Notes: a model not told the origin generated them from the sequence alone. A stretch of DNA of 64,000 nucleotides from Bacteroidota bacterium (GCA_027484685.1 JAIXSO010000049.1:25310-89309); one strand, 5' to 3'; positions 19,955 to 29,922 are shown, counted from the first letter of the stretch. Numbers and translations are program-made.

Positions 19955-20569
19955 ATGTCAATAGTTGATACCATAAAAAGTAATCCAAATTTAAAAAAAT
20001 TTGTACATTGGACTTTAATTCCTAAAGGTCAAGCAAGGCCGCGTACTTGGGTAAAATGGTTTGTAAATCCTTTTATTCATAAAAAAGGAAAGGGCGCTAC
20101 CATTAGGCGAAGAACTCGTGTTGATGTACTGCCGTTTAATCCATTTGAACTTGGCGATAATTCTACCATTGAAGATTTTAGTACCATTAATAATGGTGTG
20201 GGAGCTGTAAAAATTGGTAATGGAGTGCGCATTGGAATGAGCAACGTGGTAATAGGCCCTGTAACCATTGGCAATAATGTAATATTTGCACAAAACATAG
20301 TTACTAGTGGCTTAAACCATGGATATGAAGATATTAATATTCCTATTTGTAAACAACCAACTACCACTGCTTTAATAACCGTAGAAGACGATTGTTGGAT
20401 TGGTGCAAATGCAGTATTAACAGCAGGTGTAACCATAGGTAAACATACGGTAATAGCTGCTGGAGCAGTAGTAACTAAAAGCATTCCTCCTTTTTCTATT
20501 GCAGTTGGAAACCCTGCAAAGGTTATTAAACAATATAACTTTGAAACTAAGCAATGGGCTAAGGTTTAG
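19955..20569 (+). CDS. Acyltransferase, left-handed beta-helix (hexapeptide) family
   Basis: Hexapeptide repeats (IGNGVRIGMSNVVIGPVTIGNNV), DDCWIGANAVLTAGVTIGKHTVIAAGAVVTKSIP. Confidence 0.9.
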   Translation: MSIVDTIKSNPNLKKFVHWTLIPKGQARPRTWVKWFVNPFIHKKGKGATIRRRTRVDVLPFNPFELGDNSTIEDFSTINNGVGAVKIGNGVRIGMSNVVIGPVTIGNNVIFAQNIVTSGLNHGYEDINIPICKQPTTTALITVEDDCWIGANAVLTAGVTIGKHTVIAAGAVVTKSIPPFSIAVGNPAKVIKQYNFETKQWAKV

Positions 20570-20661
20570 GCTGTGAATTATATTGTACATTTACTTGCCA
20601 AATATCATATTTCAGTCATATTATATAAAATATATTTGTGGGGTAATTAAAATTAATACAA

Positions 20662-21090
20662 ATGAAAAAAATAACGATAATACTAGCATTTGCTGCCATT
20701 TTTGTTGGAGCATGTTCATCAGGAAGTAATGAAAACAGTTCTTCGTCAAGCAATACACAAAGTACTACTAAAGAGCATCCAAGCACTGCACCTACCACTA
20801 GCGAAGCCACCGTTAGCTCTGATATGATTCAAGTTCCGGCAGACATTAATGAATTACTTAATAAAAATACTTGTTTAAGTTGTCACGATGCTAATGATAA
20901 AGTGGTAGGGCCTCCATACAAAGAAATAGCAAAACGTAACTACACTGCCAAAGAAATTGTGGAACTAATTTACAAACCAAAACCTAGCAACTGGCCTGAT
21001 TACCCATCGCCAATGATTGGTTTACCTAATGTACCTAAAGACGAAGCTTTAAAAATAGCGGAGTGGATAGTTTCATTAAACAAAAAATAA
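20662..21090 (+). CDS. c-type cytochrome, lipoprotein-anchored
   Basis: Lipobox FVGACSSG, Ser/Thr-rich linker, CLSCH haem motif, distal SPMIGLPNV methionine. Confidence 0.9.
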   Translation: MKKITIILAFAAIFVGACSSGSNENSSSSSNTQSTTKEHPSTAPTTSEATVSSDMIQVPADINELLNKNTCLSCHDANDKVVGPPYKEIAKRNYTAKEIVELIYKPKPSNWPDYPSPMIGLPNVPKDEALKIAEWIVSLNKK

Positions 21091-21101
21091 TTATTATTTT
21101 G

Positions 21102-21133
21102 AAAAGCAGCTGATAAATTCAACTGCTTTTTTT
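21102..21133 (+). terminator. Rho-independent terminator
   Basis: aaaagcag...ctgctttttttattt. Confidence 0.8.
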
Positions 21134-21192
21134 ATTTGGAAAAGCAATTACATTAAATTTTATTTTTCATAAAATAATTGCATCATTGTTTT

Positions 21193-22089
21193 ATGGAACA
21201 AAATAAAAGCATCTTATTTTTAATCAATCCTTTTTCGGGTAATGGAAACGGTTTAAAAACTGCCCAAATTGCTGTAAAAGAGGCTAAAAATAAAGGTTAT
21301 AAAACCATTGAGTTTGTTAGCAAATATGCTGGTCACTTAAGTGAATTTACCCAACTTTTTTCTGTAAACGAAATTGCTAAAATAGCAGTAATTGGTGGTG
21401 ATGGAAGCATGCACGAAGTAGTGAATGCCGCTGCCAATAATCCTATATGGTTGCAAGTGCCTTATGTATTATTTCCAAGCGGAACTGGCAATGCATTTAC
21501 TTACGATTTAAATTGTTTAACCACAACTCAAGCCATCAATTTACTGCTAAATGGAACCGAAACTTTAATTGATTTAGCCGAAGTAAAAAACCACCAAGGC
21601 AGCATTTGGTCGTTTAATATTATTGGCTGTGGTTTAGTGGCTGATATTAACCTTTCGGCCGAAAAAATGCGCTTATTCAAATCGGCTAGGTACAATATTG
21701 CTTCGCTACTTAATATTGTAAAAAACCCAACTATTAAAGCTAAAGTTACGGTTAATGATCAAGTTATTGATAGCGATTTTTGTTTTTTATTGGCTTGTAA
21801 CACACGTTATACAGGCAAGGCCATGAAAATGGCGCCATTAGCAAAACTAAACGATGGTTTAGTTGATTTTTTAATCGTAGAAAAAACATCTAGATTTAAG
21901 TTACTTAATTTGTTTCCAAAAGTATTTAGTGGTAAACATTTGGAAGCACCCATTTTAAAATATATTCAAACCAACTATATTAAAATAGAAACGCAACATG
22001 CTGGTTTGGTTAATATTGATGGGGAAATAAAAGGCAATACCCCAATGGAAATAATTATCCATAAGCAAAAGTTAAAGATTTTAAGTTAA
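21193..22089 (+). CDS. Diacylglycerol/lipid kinase family (YegS-like)
   Basis: FLINPFSGNGNG, IGGDGSMHEVVN, FPSGTGNAF. Confidence 0.9.
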   Translation: MEQNKSILFLINPFSGNGNGLKTAQIAVKEAKNKGYKTIEFVSKYAGHLSEFTQLFSVNEIAKIAVIGGDGSMHEVVNAAANNPIWLQVPYVLFPSGTGNAFTYDLNCLTTTQAINLLLNGTETLIDLAEVKNHQGSIWSFNIIGCGLVADINLSAEKMRLFKSARYNIASLLNIVKNPTIKAKVTVNDQVIDSDFCFLLACNTRYTGKAMKMAPLAKLNDGLVDFLIVEKTSRFKLLNLFPKVFSGKHLEAPILKYIQTNYIKIETQHAGLVNIDGEIKGNTPMEIIIHKQKLKILS

Positions 22090-22195
22090 CTAAATCCTTA
22101 ATAACAGCTATTTTAAGTTAAAAACTATCATTTTATTCACTTAAAGCAAAGTTTGCAAACATGCACTTTGTGGTATTACTTTGCAGCCTTAAATT

Positions 22196-23581
22196 ATGGC
22201 AAAAGAAAAACCAAGCATTCCTAAAGGTACCCGCGATTTTGGGCCACAAGAAGTAGCTAAACGAAAATATATTTTAAATACCATTGAAAAAGTTTTTATA
22301 AAATATGGCTTTATGCCTATAGAAACGCCCACCATGGAAAACCTAAGCACACTTACCGGCAAGTATGGCGATGAAGGTGATAAGTTGTTGTTTAAAATAT
22401 TGAATAGCGGTGAATATTTGAAGGAATTAACGCCTGAAATCCTATCAACTAACAACCATCAACTTTCAACTAAACTCATTTCAGAAAAAGGCCTTCGCTA
22501 CGATTTAACAGTTCCTTTTGCGCGCTATGTGGTAATGAATAGAAATGAAATTACTTTTCCGTTTAAGCGTTATCAAATGCAGCCTGTATGGCGCGCTGAT
22601 AAACCTCAAAAAGGGCGTTACCGTGAGTTTTGGCAATGCGATGCGGATGTGGTTGGAAGTGATAGTTTATTGCATGAATTAGATTTGATAAACATTTATA
22701 GTGAAGTTTTTAAGGGTTTAGGTATTGATGTTGAAATTAAAATAAATAACCGTAAAGTTTTAGCTGGAATAGCCGAAGTTGTTAAAGGAATTGAGCACTT
22801 AAACACCATTGCGGTAGCAATTGATAAACTAGATAAAATTGGCAAAGATGGGGTAAGCAAAGAATTATCAGAACTTGGTTTTTCTGATTTAGAAATTGAA
22901 AAACTTTTTGATATTATAACCATAAAAGGCAATGAATCAGAAATGCTTGAAACTTTGAAAATAAAATTACAAAGTTCACAAGAAGGTTTGAAAGGTATTG
23001 AAGAATTAGAATTTATTTTTAACCTAATCAACCAATCAATCAATGAACCTACTAACTTAAAAACCGACTTCTCACTAGCACGTGGCCTCTCCTACTACAC
23101 AGGTTGTATATTTGAAGTAGCTGCGGTGAAAGGTTCATTAAGAAGCAGCATTGGCGGAGGAGGCAGATATGATAACCTTACTGGAATTTTTGGATTAGAT
23201 GGTGTTTCGGGTGTTGGAATATCTTTTGGTTTGGATAGGATTTATGATGTATTAGAAGAATTGAAATTGTTCCCAGAAACATTATCTCAAGGTAGTAGCA
23301 AAGTATTAATTTGTGCAAGTAATTCTATTGAAAATATTGAGCTTGCACCTGTTTTGCAAATATTAGGCACTTTAAGAAATAACGGCATTGCATCGGAATT
23401 ATACACCGAAAAAATTAATGTTAAAAAACCTTTGGAAAAGCCTATTAAATATGCTAGCAGCAAAAAAATTCCTTACGCACTTATTTATACTGAAAACGAA
23501 CCTTTAAAACTAAAAAATTTAGAAACTGGTTTCCAGGAGGAGTTGAGTATGGAGGAAATTGTAGAGAAGTTGAAAGGTTGA
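22196..23581 (+). CDS. hisS: Histidyl-tRNA synthetase
   Basis: KPSIPKGTRDFGPQEVAKRKYI, RYDLTVPFARYV, QPVWRADKPQKGRYREFWQCDADVVG, GGGGRYD. Confidence 0.97.
   Translation: MAKEKPSIPKGTRDFGPQEVAKRKYILNTIEKVFIKYGFMPIETPTMENLSTLTGKYGDEGDKLLFKILNSGEYLKELTPEILSTNNHQLSTKLISEKGLRYDLTVPFARYVVMNRNEITFPFKRYQMQPVWRADKPQKGRYREFWQCDADVVGSDSLLHELDLINIYSEVFKGLGIDVEIKINNRKVLAGIAEVVKGIEHLNTIAVAIDKLDKIGKDGVSKELSELGFSDLEIEKLFDIITIKGNESEMLETLKIKLQSSQEGLKGIEELEFIFNLINQSINEPTNLKTDFSLARGLSYYTGCIFEVAAVKGSLRSSIGGGGRYDNLTGIFGLDGVSGVGISFGLDRIYDVLEELKLFPETLSQGSSKVLICASNSIENIELAPVLQILGTLRNNGIASELYTEKINVKKPLEKPIKYASSKKIPYALIYTENEPLKLKNLETGFQEELSMEEIVEKLKG
22442..22475. repeat. Heptamer array inside hisS (TATCAAC TAACAAC CATCAAC TTTCAAC)
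   Basis: In-frame; encodes LSTNNHQLSTKL between conserved blocks. Confidence 0.8.
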
Positions 23582-23661
23582 TAAGTTGACTAGTTAGTAA
23601 ATTAATTATTATAAATTTTAAAACAAACTGCTAGTTGCTAGAAGCCAGCTGCTAGTGGCCA
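23578..23661. repeat. Degenerate heptamer arrays (GTTGATA-like, then CTGCTAG/TTGCTAG)
   Basis: gttgataagttgactagttag after the hisS stop; actgcta gttgcta gaagcca gctgcta gtggcca before hutH. Confidence 0.8.
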
Positions 23662-23671
23662 AAAGAAAAAA

Positions 23672-25162
23672 ATGTACGAAATAAGCACCCAAATAAGCAT
23701 TGAAGAAATTCAAGATATCATTGCAAATAACAAGCAAATCAAATTAAGCGATGATGCTAAAGCTCGCATTGTAAAATGCAGAACTTATTTAGATGAAAAA
23801 TTAGCCAATAACGAAAAACCCATTTATGGGATAAACACTGGTTTTGGATCATTGCATAGCACCAAAATTAGCAACGAAAACTTAGTTCAATTACAAGAAA
23901 ATTTGTTGCTTAGTCATGCTTGCGGAACTGGCGATTTAGTGCCACACGAAATCATCAAAATTATGTTGTTGCTAAAAGTGCAATCATTGGCTTACGGCCA
24001 TTCAGCAGTACAATTAGAAACTGTTGAAAGATTGATTTATTTCTTTAACAATAATATTTTACCAGTAGTTTTTGAATTAGGTTCTTTAGGCGCCAGTGGC
24101 GATTTAGCTCCATTGGCACATTTAAGTTTACCATTGATTGGTGAAGGAAATGTTTACGTTTTAGAAAGTTCGAAGTTTGAAGTTCGAAGTTCGAAGTCAA
24201 TTTTGGAATCACATAAACTTAATCCAATAAAACTTAAATCGAAAGAAGGTTTAGCTTTAATCAATGGTACACAATTTATGAGTGCTTATGGTGTTTATTG
24301 CTTGATAAAAGCTAACCAACTTTTAACTAAAACCGATTTTATAGCAAGTATTTCTATTGATGCTTTTGATTGCAGATTGGAGCCTTTCCATCATTTATTG
24401 CATGATGTTCGTCCGCATAAAGGACAAATAAATACAGCCAAAAACATATTAGCCAATTTAGCAGATTCAGAAATTGCAAAACAACCAAAAGTACAAGTGC
24501 AAGATCAATATGCATTTAGATGTATTCCACAAGTACATGGTGCAAGCAAAGACGCCATTGAACACATCAATAAAATTTTTACAACCGAAATAAACTCAGT
24601 TACCGATAATCCAAATGTATTTGCCGATGAAGATTTAATCCTTTCTGGAGGTAACTTTCACGGACAAACTTTGGCCATTCATTTAGATTTTTTGGCCATT
24701 GCTTTGGCTGAATTAGGCAGTATTTCAGAAAGAAGAACTTATCAGTTAATATCTGGACAACGTAAATTGCCAGCGTTTTTGGTTAGCAATCCTGGTTTAA
24801 ACTCAGGCTTTATGATTCCGCAATACACAGCAGCAAGTATTGTTAGTCAAAACAAACAATTGTGTACACCAGCCTCTGTTGATTCTATTGTAAGTAGTAA
24901 TGGACAAGAAGACCATGTAAGTATGGGTGCAAATGCAGCTACCAAATGCTTGCGTGTAGTTAAAAATTTGGAAAGAATTGTGGCAATAGAATTGCTGAAT
25001 GCAAGCCAAGCTTTGGAATTCAGACGTCCGCTAAAAAGTGCTTCAAAAATTGAAAGGTATATAGCTGCATACCGCCAAAAAGTTCCATTTGTAACCAAGG
25101 ATAGATTTTTACATGATGATATTGAAAACAGTGTGTTGTTTTTGAATGAAACGGATGTATAA
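23672..25162 (+). CDS. hutH: Histidine ammonia-lyase
   Basis: MIO-forming LGASGDLAPLAHLSL, GINTGFG, SVTDNPNVF, QEDHVSMGANAA. Confidence 0.95.
   Translation: MYEISTQISIEEIQDIIANNKQIKLSDDAKARIVKCRTYLDEKLANNEKPIYGINTGFGSLHSTKISNENLVQLQENLLLSHACGTGDLVPHEIIKIMLLLKVQSLAYGHSAVQLETVERLIYFFNNNILPVVFELGSLGASGDLAPLAHLSLPLIGEGNVYVLESSKFEVRSSKSILESHKLNPIKLKSKEGLALINGTQFMSAYGVYCLIKANQLLTKTDFIASISIDAFDCRLEPFHHLLHDVRPHKGQINTAKNILANLADSEIAKQPKVQVQDQYAFRCIPQVHGASKDAIEHINKIFTTEINSVTDNPNVFADEDLILSGGNFHGQTLAIHLDFLAIALAELGSISERRTYQLISGQRKLPAFLVSNPGLNSGFMIPQYTAASIVSQNKQLCTPASVDSIVSSNGQEDHVSMGANAATKCLRVVKNLERIVAIELLNASQALEFRRPLKSASKIERYIAAYRQKVPFVTKDRFLHDDIENSVLFLNETDV
24166..24198. repeat. Heptamer array inside hutH (AAGTTCG)
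   Basis: aagttcg aagtttg aagttcg aagttcg aagtc, in frame (SSKFEVRSSKS). Confidence 0.85.
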
Positions 25163-25166
25163 ATAA

Positions 25167-25188
25167 TTGCAGGCAAGGATGCCTGCAA
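25167..25188 (+). terminator. 9-bp hairpin just after hutH (possible terminator or repeat)
   Basis: TTGCAGGCA-AGGA-TGCCTGCAA; no clear T-run. Confidence 0.4.
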
Positions 25189-25240
25189 TGGCTTATAATA
25201 AGAGCGATTATTACGAATAGAAAAGATCGTTTTTTTTATA

Positions 25241-25762
25241 TTAATTTAGTTTTACGTAACTTTTCAAATACTTTACATAATTTAAATTCTGTTCGGTAAA
25301 GTCTGTTAAAAAATATTTGTATTCATCACAATTTGTATTATTAAACTCTTTATCATTTGGAATTATTGACTGATAAGTTAAATATGGATCAGTATAACTT
25401 CTGAATTCAACATGTATAGAGCTTGCTTTAATATTTGGTATTAAAACCATACTACCGAAGACTTTATCTCCAAAATACTTACAAGCGTTTGGAATCAAAA
25501 TAGTATCAGAACAAAACTCAAAACTAATAGCAGTTAAAGTGTCAAGGTCAAAACTAAAATGATGTAATGTATCAGCTCTATTATTCTTCAAAATGCACTT
25601 TTTGTTTTTTAAAAGTTTGAACGAAAAAGGTTTATTGGAATCAATTGGATTTTCTGAATAATTTACTTTCAAACTTTTGACGAATATTAAAATAGTTTTC
25701 TGTCCAAATACATTATTAGAAAGAACAACTAGAATCATGATTAGACAAAATTTATTATTCAT
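25241..25762 (-). CDS. Hypothetical secreted protein
   Basis: Signal peptide MNNKFCLIMILVVLSNNVFGQ; no domain recognised. Confidence 0.55.
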   Translation of the reverse strand: MNNKFCLIMILVVLSNNVFGQKTILIFVKSLKVNYSENPIDSNKPFSFKLLKNKKCILKNNRADTLHHFSFDLDTLTAISFEFCSDTILIPNACKYFGDKVFGSMVLIPNIKASSIHVEFRSYTDPYLTYQSIIPNDKEFNNTNCDEYKYFLTDFTEQNLNYVKYLKSYVKLN

Positions 25763-25868
25763 AGTCTTTATGTATTTTTTTAAAATTACAAGTTAAACGA
25801 AAAGGTTTAATTAACAGTGTATTCTAATCAAAGAAGATTCCTACGGAATGACGACAGTTGTTTCGGAA

Positions 25869-25925
25869 ATTTCTGCGAAAATCAGCGAAATCTGCGGGAA
25901 ATATGGTTCGACAAGCTCACCATGA
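25869..25925. repeat. Bacteroidota-type intergenic repeats
   Basis: tctgcgaaaatcagcgaaatctgcgggaa and ggttcgacaagctcaccatgac. Confidence 0.55.
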
Positions 25926-25937
25926 CATAAAAAAACC

Positions 25938-26645
25938 TTAAAATTGATAAATAAATCCAGCTTGGTTGCTGCCAATAATTGGTAAAAAACCGCCTTTATT
26001 CATTTTCCATTTGTATTGGTGTGTGGCATAAACTAATTTAGTTGCAGCCATTCCAATTCCTGCGCCAACCATTACATCGGTAAACCAATGGCGGTTATTT
26101 AATATACGCATGGCACCAGCAGCGGTAGCAATGGTATAACCCGAAATATAAACAAAAGGTTTGTCCTTAAATTCCTGATGCAAAACCTCTGCTAAGGTAA
26201 ATGCAAAAGCGGTATGTCCACTTGGAAACGAGTTTTCTGTGGTATTATCCGGACGCATTACTTGGGTGCTGTACTTTAAAATATTTACAACACCTAAACT
26301 GAGTATAACACTTTTAGCAGTAATGGCCGATTGATTGGCAAAATTACTACTGCTTTTTACTTTAAATGCATCTAAACCAAGCACAATTAAACCAGGAGCA
26401 AATACTAAATAATCGTCTACCGAAGTATTGAAACTGGCAAAATTTTCGTTTCTAAAATCACTAACTGCTTTACTACTTGGGAAACCATTATTATCAAAAC
26501 TTGATAAACCATAAGCAATAAATACAACTGGAATAATATAACTTTTTACACCATATTTCTTGTTATAAAAAGCACTAGTATCGGCTTGCTGTGCTTGGGT
26601 TTTAAATAATAACAAACTAAATAAAACTGCTATTAAATATTTCAT
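25938..26645 (-). CDS. PAP2 family phosphatase
   Basis: SFPSGHTAFAF and NRHWFTDVMVGAGIG. Confidence 0.9.
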   Translation of the reverse strand: MKYLIAVLFSLLLFKTQAQQADTSAFYNKKYGVKSYIIPVVFIAYGLSSFDNNGFPSSKAVSDFRNENFASFNTSVDDYLVFAPGLIVLGLDAFKVKSSSNFANQSAITAKSVILSLGVVNILKYSTQVMRPDNTTENSFPSGHTAFAFTLAEVLHQEFKDKPFVYISGYTIATAAGAMRILNNRHWFTDVMVGAGIGMAATKLVYATHQYKWKMNKGGFLPIIGSNQAGFIYQF

Positions 26646-27349
26646 TTTTGCAAGGTATTATTAACTACAGCTGTGGCGTAAATGGCAGCAGTTTCGGTAC
26701 GTAAAATATTATTTCCTAACGATATGGTTTTAAAGTTTTTTGCTAAAGCCAATTGAGCTTCATGCTCAGTAAAATCGCCTTCAGGACCAATCAAAACTAA
26801 AGTTGGTTTTTGTTTGTCAATGGCCTCATTTAGCAATATGGTGTGTTCATTACACCAAGCCATCAAACAGTTGTAATTTTTTAAATAATCGTTACTCAAA
26901 AACTGTTTAAATGTAACTATATTATTGAGTTTAGGAAGCCAATATTGTTTGCTTTGCTTAATGGCTTGAATTAAAATTTTTTCGCAACGTTCCATATTCA
27001 CTTTGTTTCGTTCTGAATTTTCGGTTTCAATAAAAGTAATTTCAGTAACTCCAATTTCAGTACATTTTTCAAGCATCCAATCTATTCTATCAAAATTTTT
27101 GGTAGGCGCTATGGCTATGTGCAAACCAACCGACTTGTTTTCAAAAACCTGTATATCAACAATTTGAAGCTTGCATTTTTTTGGATTATCATCAATAATT
27201 TTACTAGTGGCTTGATGGCCTTTGCCATCAATTAAATAAATTTCGTCACCTATTTTTTTGCGAAGCACTCTTATACAATGTTTTGATTCATCTTCGGGAA
27301 GGTCAATAATTGCATCGTTTAATAAATTAGGAAAGTAAAAAAGTTGCAT
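26642..27349 (-). CDS. rsmE: 16S rRNA (uracil-1498-N3)-methyltransferase RsmE
   Basis: SKHCIRVLRKKIGDEIYLIDGKG, IGPEGDFTEHE, SLGNNILRTETAAI. Confidence 0.95.
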   Translation of the reverse strand: MQLFYFPNLLNDAIIDLPEDESKHCIRVLRKKIGDEIYLIDGKGHQATSKIIDDNPKKCKLQIVDIQVFENKSVGLHIAIAPTKNFDRIDWMLEKCTEIGVTEITFIETENSERNKVNMERCEKILIQAIKQSKQYWLPKLNNIVTFKQFLSNDYLKNYNCLMAWCNEHTILLNEAIDKQKPTLVLIGPEGDFTEHEAQLALAKNFKTISLGNNILRTETAAIYATAVVNNTLQK

Positions 27350-27364
27350 AAATAGTTTCAAAAA

Positions 27365-27390
27365 AAAAGACGTACCAAAATACGTCTTTT
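27365..27390 (-). terminator. Rho-independent terminator
   Basis: aaaagacgta-ccaaaa-tacgtctttt. Confidence 0.8.
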
Positions 27391-27411
27391 AGTTAAGTTT
27401 AAAATAAAAAA

Positions 27412-27825
27412 TTATTCACCTTTACTTGCACTTGGGGTTGATGGCTTTTGAGCACCATTTGATGATTTGCTGATGCCCATTTGGCTTTTGCCATTAAACT
27501 CAGCACCACTTTCAATAACCAATTTTTGTGAAGTAATATCGCCAACAACCTTGGCAGTAGCTTTAACCGATAGCAAATCGTCAATAAAAATATTGCCATT
27601 AACAGTTCCTTGCACATCGCAATTGGCTGCTTTTACATTTCCATCTACTTTGCTACTTGCACCTAAAACCAACTTAGTTTTTACCGTAATATTTCCTTTT
27701 ACAGAACCATCTATTCTTAAATCGCCTTCCGATGAAATATCACCAACAATGCTGGTTCCAGCATTGATAATATTAATTTCTTGGGGGTTAAATGTTTGTT
27801 TTTTATCGCTATTAAATATTGCCAT
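27412..27825 (-). CDS. Bactofilin family polymer-forming protein
   Basis: TSIVGDISSEGDLRIDGSVKGNITVKTKLVLGASSKVDGNVKA. Confidence 0.93.
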   Translation of the reverse strand: MAIFNSDKKQTFNPQEINIINAGTSIVGDISSEGDLRIDGSVKGNITVKTKLVLGASSKVDGNVKAANCDVQGTVNGNIFIDDLLSVKATAKVVGDITSQKLVIESGAEFNGKSQMGISKSSNGAQKPSTPSASKGE

Positions 27826-28093
27826 ATTTTTAAAGTTAAATAATGTTTATAACATCTGAATAAACAAAAGTAAGCGAATTATTTTGGTAAACAAAAGTTT
27901 ATGACATTATAATCCATTAATAAAAAAATAATATTTACCCTAATTAGCCCAAAAAGCTAAATAAATACTTAACAATAAACTTATCGAAAAAATATTTTTT
28001 AGTACTTGAAAAAAATACAAATATTATTTTGTACCCTTGTAATAATTAAAAGCCAAAAGGCTTAAAAAACTAACAATAAAATTTTATAATTAA

Positions 28094-28399
28094 ATGAACA
28101 TTTACGTTGCAAATTTAAATTACAGTGTTTCAAGTGAACAACTGCAACAATTATTCGAAGGCTTTGGTGAAGTATCGTCAGCTAAAGTTATTTTAGACCG
28201 TGAAACAGGCCGCTCACGTGGTTTTGGTTTTGTTGAAATGCCTAATGATGCTGAAGCTAATCAAGCTATTGAAAAACTTCATCAATCAGAACATGTAAAC
28301 AAAGTATTAAATGTAACTGAAGCTCGTCCTAAAGCTGAAGGTGCTGGAAACCGTGGTTTCGGTGGAAGAAGTAACGACAGAGGACCTCGTAGATATTAA
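28094..28399 (+). CDS. RRM RNA-binding protein
   Basis: RNP2 IYVANL, RNP1 RGFGFVEM, Gly/Arg-rich tail. Upstream tattattttg is TAnnTTTG-like. Confidence 0.93.
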   Translation: MNIYVANLNYSVSSEQLQQLFEGFGEVSSAKVILDRETGRSRGFGFVEMPNDAEANQAIEKLHQSEHVNKVLNVTEARPKAEGAGNRGFGGRSNDRGPRRY

Positions 28400-28420
28400 T
28401 ATTTACAGATATTTAAAGCT

Positions 28421-28451
28421 AAAAGCCAACCTTTAAAAGTTGGCTTTTTTT
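28421..28451 (+). terminator. Rho-independent terminator
   Basis: aaaagccaac-ctttaaaa-gttggctttttt. Confidence 0.85.
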
Positions 28452-28541
28452 ATGTGGTAAATTCACTGTTTTAAGTTTTAGTATATAACTTTAAACAACT
28501 CTATTTTTTACCTCAATAATTAATTGCACTTTTGCAGCCAA

Positions 28542-29144
28542 ATGGAAATAAAATCTGCTGAATTTAAAATGGCTGCCTCAAACCTTGCAGGCTGCCCAAA
28601 AGGCAACTTACCTGAGTTTGCCTTTATTGGCCGAAGTAATGTTGGAAAATCATCGTTAATAAATATGCTTGTGGAGCGCAAAGATTTAGCGCGTACATCG
28701 GCTACTCCTGGTAAAACTGTTAGTATTAATTTTTTTCTTATAAATGGCAAATGGCACTTGGTAGATTTACCTGGCTATGGTTATGCCAAACGTAGTAAAA
28801 CCTTACGCTCTCAATGGGAAACAGTATTGGTTGATTACTTAAAAAGTCGCGAAAATTTGCAATGCGTATTTGTATTGATTGATTGCCGCGTACCACCTCA
28901 AACCAGCGATATTTCATTTATAAATATGCTTGGTCAAATGGAGGTTCCTTTTGTAATTGTATTTACCAAATTAGATAAAATAAAAGCCATTGAATCGGCT
29001 GCTAATATTGAAAAATTTAAAGAAACACTTTTGCTTGATTGGTCGCATTTACCTGAATGTTTTGAAACTTCATCGGTTAAAGAAATTGGCCGTAAAGAAA
29101 TTTTAAAGTTTATTAGCAATGTAATTAATCCGCCTACAAACTAA
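28542..29144 (+). CDS. engB: Ribosome biogenesis GTP-binding protein EngB/YihA
   Basis: AFIGRSNVGKSSLIN, ARTSATPGKT, DLPGYGYAK, FTKLDK. Confidence 0.95.
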   Translation: MEIKSAEFKMAASNLAGCPKGNLPEFAFIGRSNVGKSSLINMLVERKDLARTSATPGKTVSINFFLINGKWHLVDLPGYGYAKRSKTLRSQWETVLVDYLKSRENLQCVFVLIDCRVPPQTSDISFINMLGQMEVPFVIVFTKLDKIKAIESAANIEKFKETLLLDWSHLPECFETSSVKEIGRKEILKFISNVINPPTN

Positions 29145-29145
29145 C

Positions 29146-29922
29146 ATGTTAGCTCCTGAAAAAATATTTGGATTAATTGGTGGAAGTCTAAAAAATACTT
29201 TTTCGAAGGATTATTTCACAAAAAAATTTGAGGAACAAAACTTACCTTGTGTTTACCAAAATTTTGAGCTAAAAAATATTGATGAATTACTTTCTTTAAT
29301 TAAAAATAATGAGCTTTTAAGCGGATTAAATGTAACCATTCCATTTAAAGAATCTGTAATTCCATTGCTAACCCAATTGCACGAAAGTGCCGCCAAAATT
29401 GGGGCTGTTAATTGTATAAAAATTAATAGAAGTGATGATAAAATAGAACTGATTGGCTACAATACTGATGCCTTTGGTTTTAAAACTTCGTTACAAAAAT
29501 TTATTCCAAAACATTTTAGCAGCAAAGCCCTCATTTTAGGCACAGGAGGAGCAAGTAAAGCCGTTCAATTTGTATGCAACCAATTGGCTATTGAATTTAC
29601 CTTAGTTACCTCACAAGAAAATAAAAACAATATTCAAGCAATCAATTATAAAAATATTGATAACAATTTAATGTTATCGCATCAATTAATCATAAATACC
29701 ACTCCGTTGGGCATGTTTCCTCATATTGATAGTATGCCTCCCATTAACTACCAAGCTATTTCGAGCAATCATTTCTGTTTTGATTTACTTTATTTACCAG
29801 CCGAAACTCAGTTTTTAAAACTAGCCCAAAATAATGGTGCTAAGGTAAAAAATGGCCTAGAAATGCTGCACGAACAGGCCAATAGCGCTTTTGATATTTT
29901 TACAAATTGGAATTTATCATAA
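29146..29922 (+). CDS. aroE: Shikimate dehydrogenase
   Basis: FGLIGGSLKNTFSKDYFTKKF, GLNVTIPFK, GYNTDAFGF, LGTGGASKAV. Confidence 0.93.
   Translation: MLAPEKIFGLIGGSLKNTFSKDYFTKKFEEQNLPCVYQNFELKNIDELLSLIKNNELLSGLNVTIPFKESVIPLLTQLHESAAKIGAVNCIKINRSDDKIELIGYNTDAFGFKTSLQKFIPKHFSSKALILGTGGASKAVQFVCNQLAIEFTLVTSQENKNNIQAINYKNIDNNLMLSHQLIINTTPLGMFPHIDSMPPINYQAISSNHFCFDLLYLPAETQFLKLAQNNGAKVKNGLEMLHEQANSAFDIFTNWNLS

Noticed and set aside
20015-20484. Minus-strand ORFs of 92 and 135 aa over the acyltransferase
   Set aside because: Antisense to a well-supported hexapeptide-repeat gene; no signature of their own.
22196-22470. Heptamer tract in hisS as a clear insertion
   Set aside because: Spacing between flanking conserved motifs seems similar to other Bacteroidota HisRS as recalled, so insertion cannot be claimed without an alignment.
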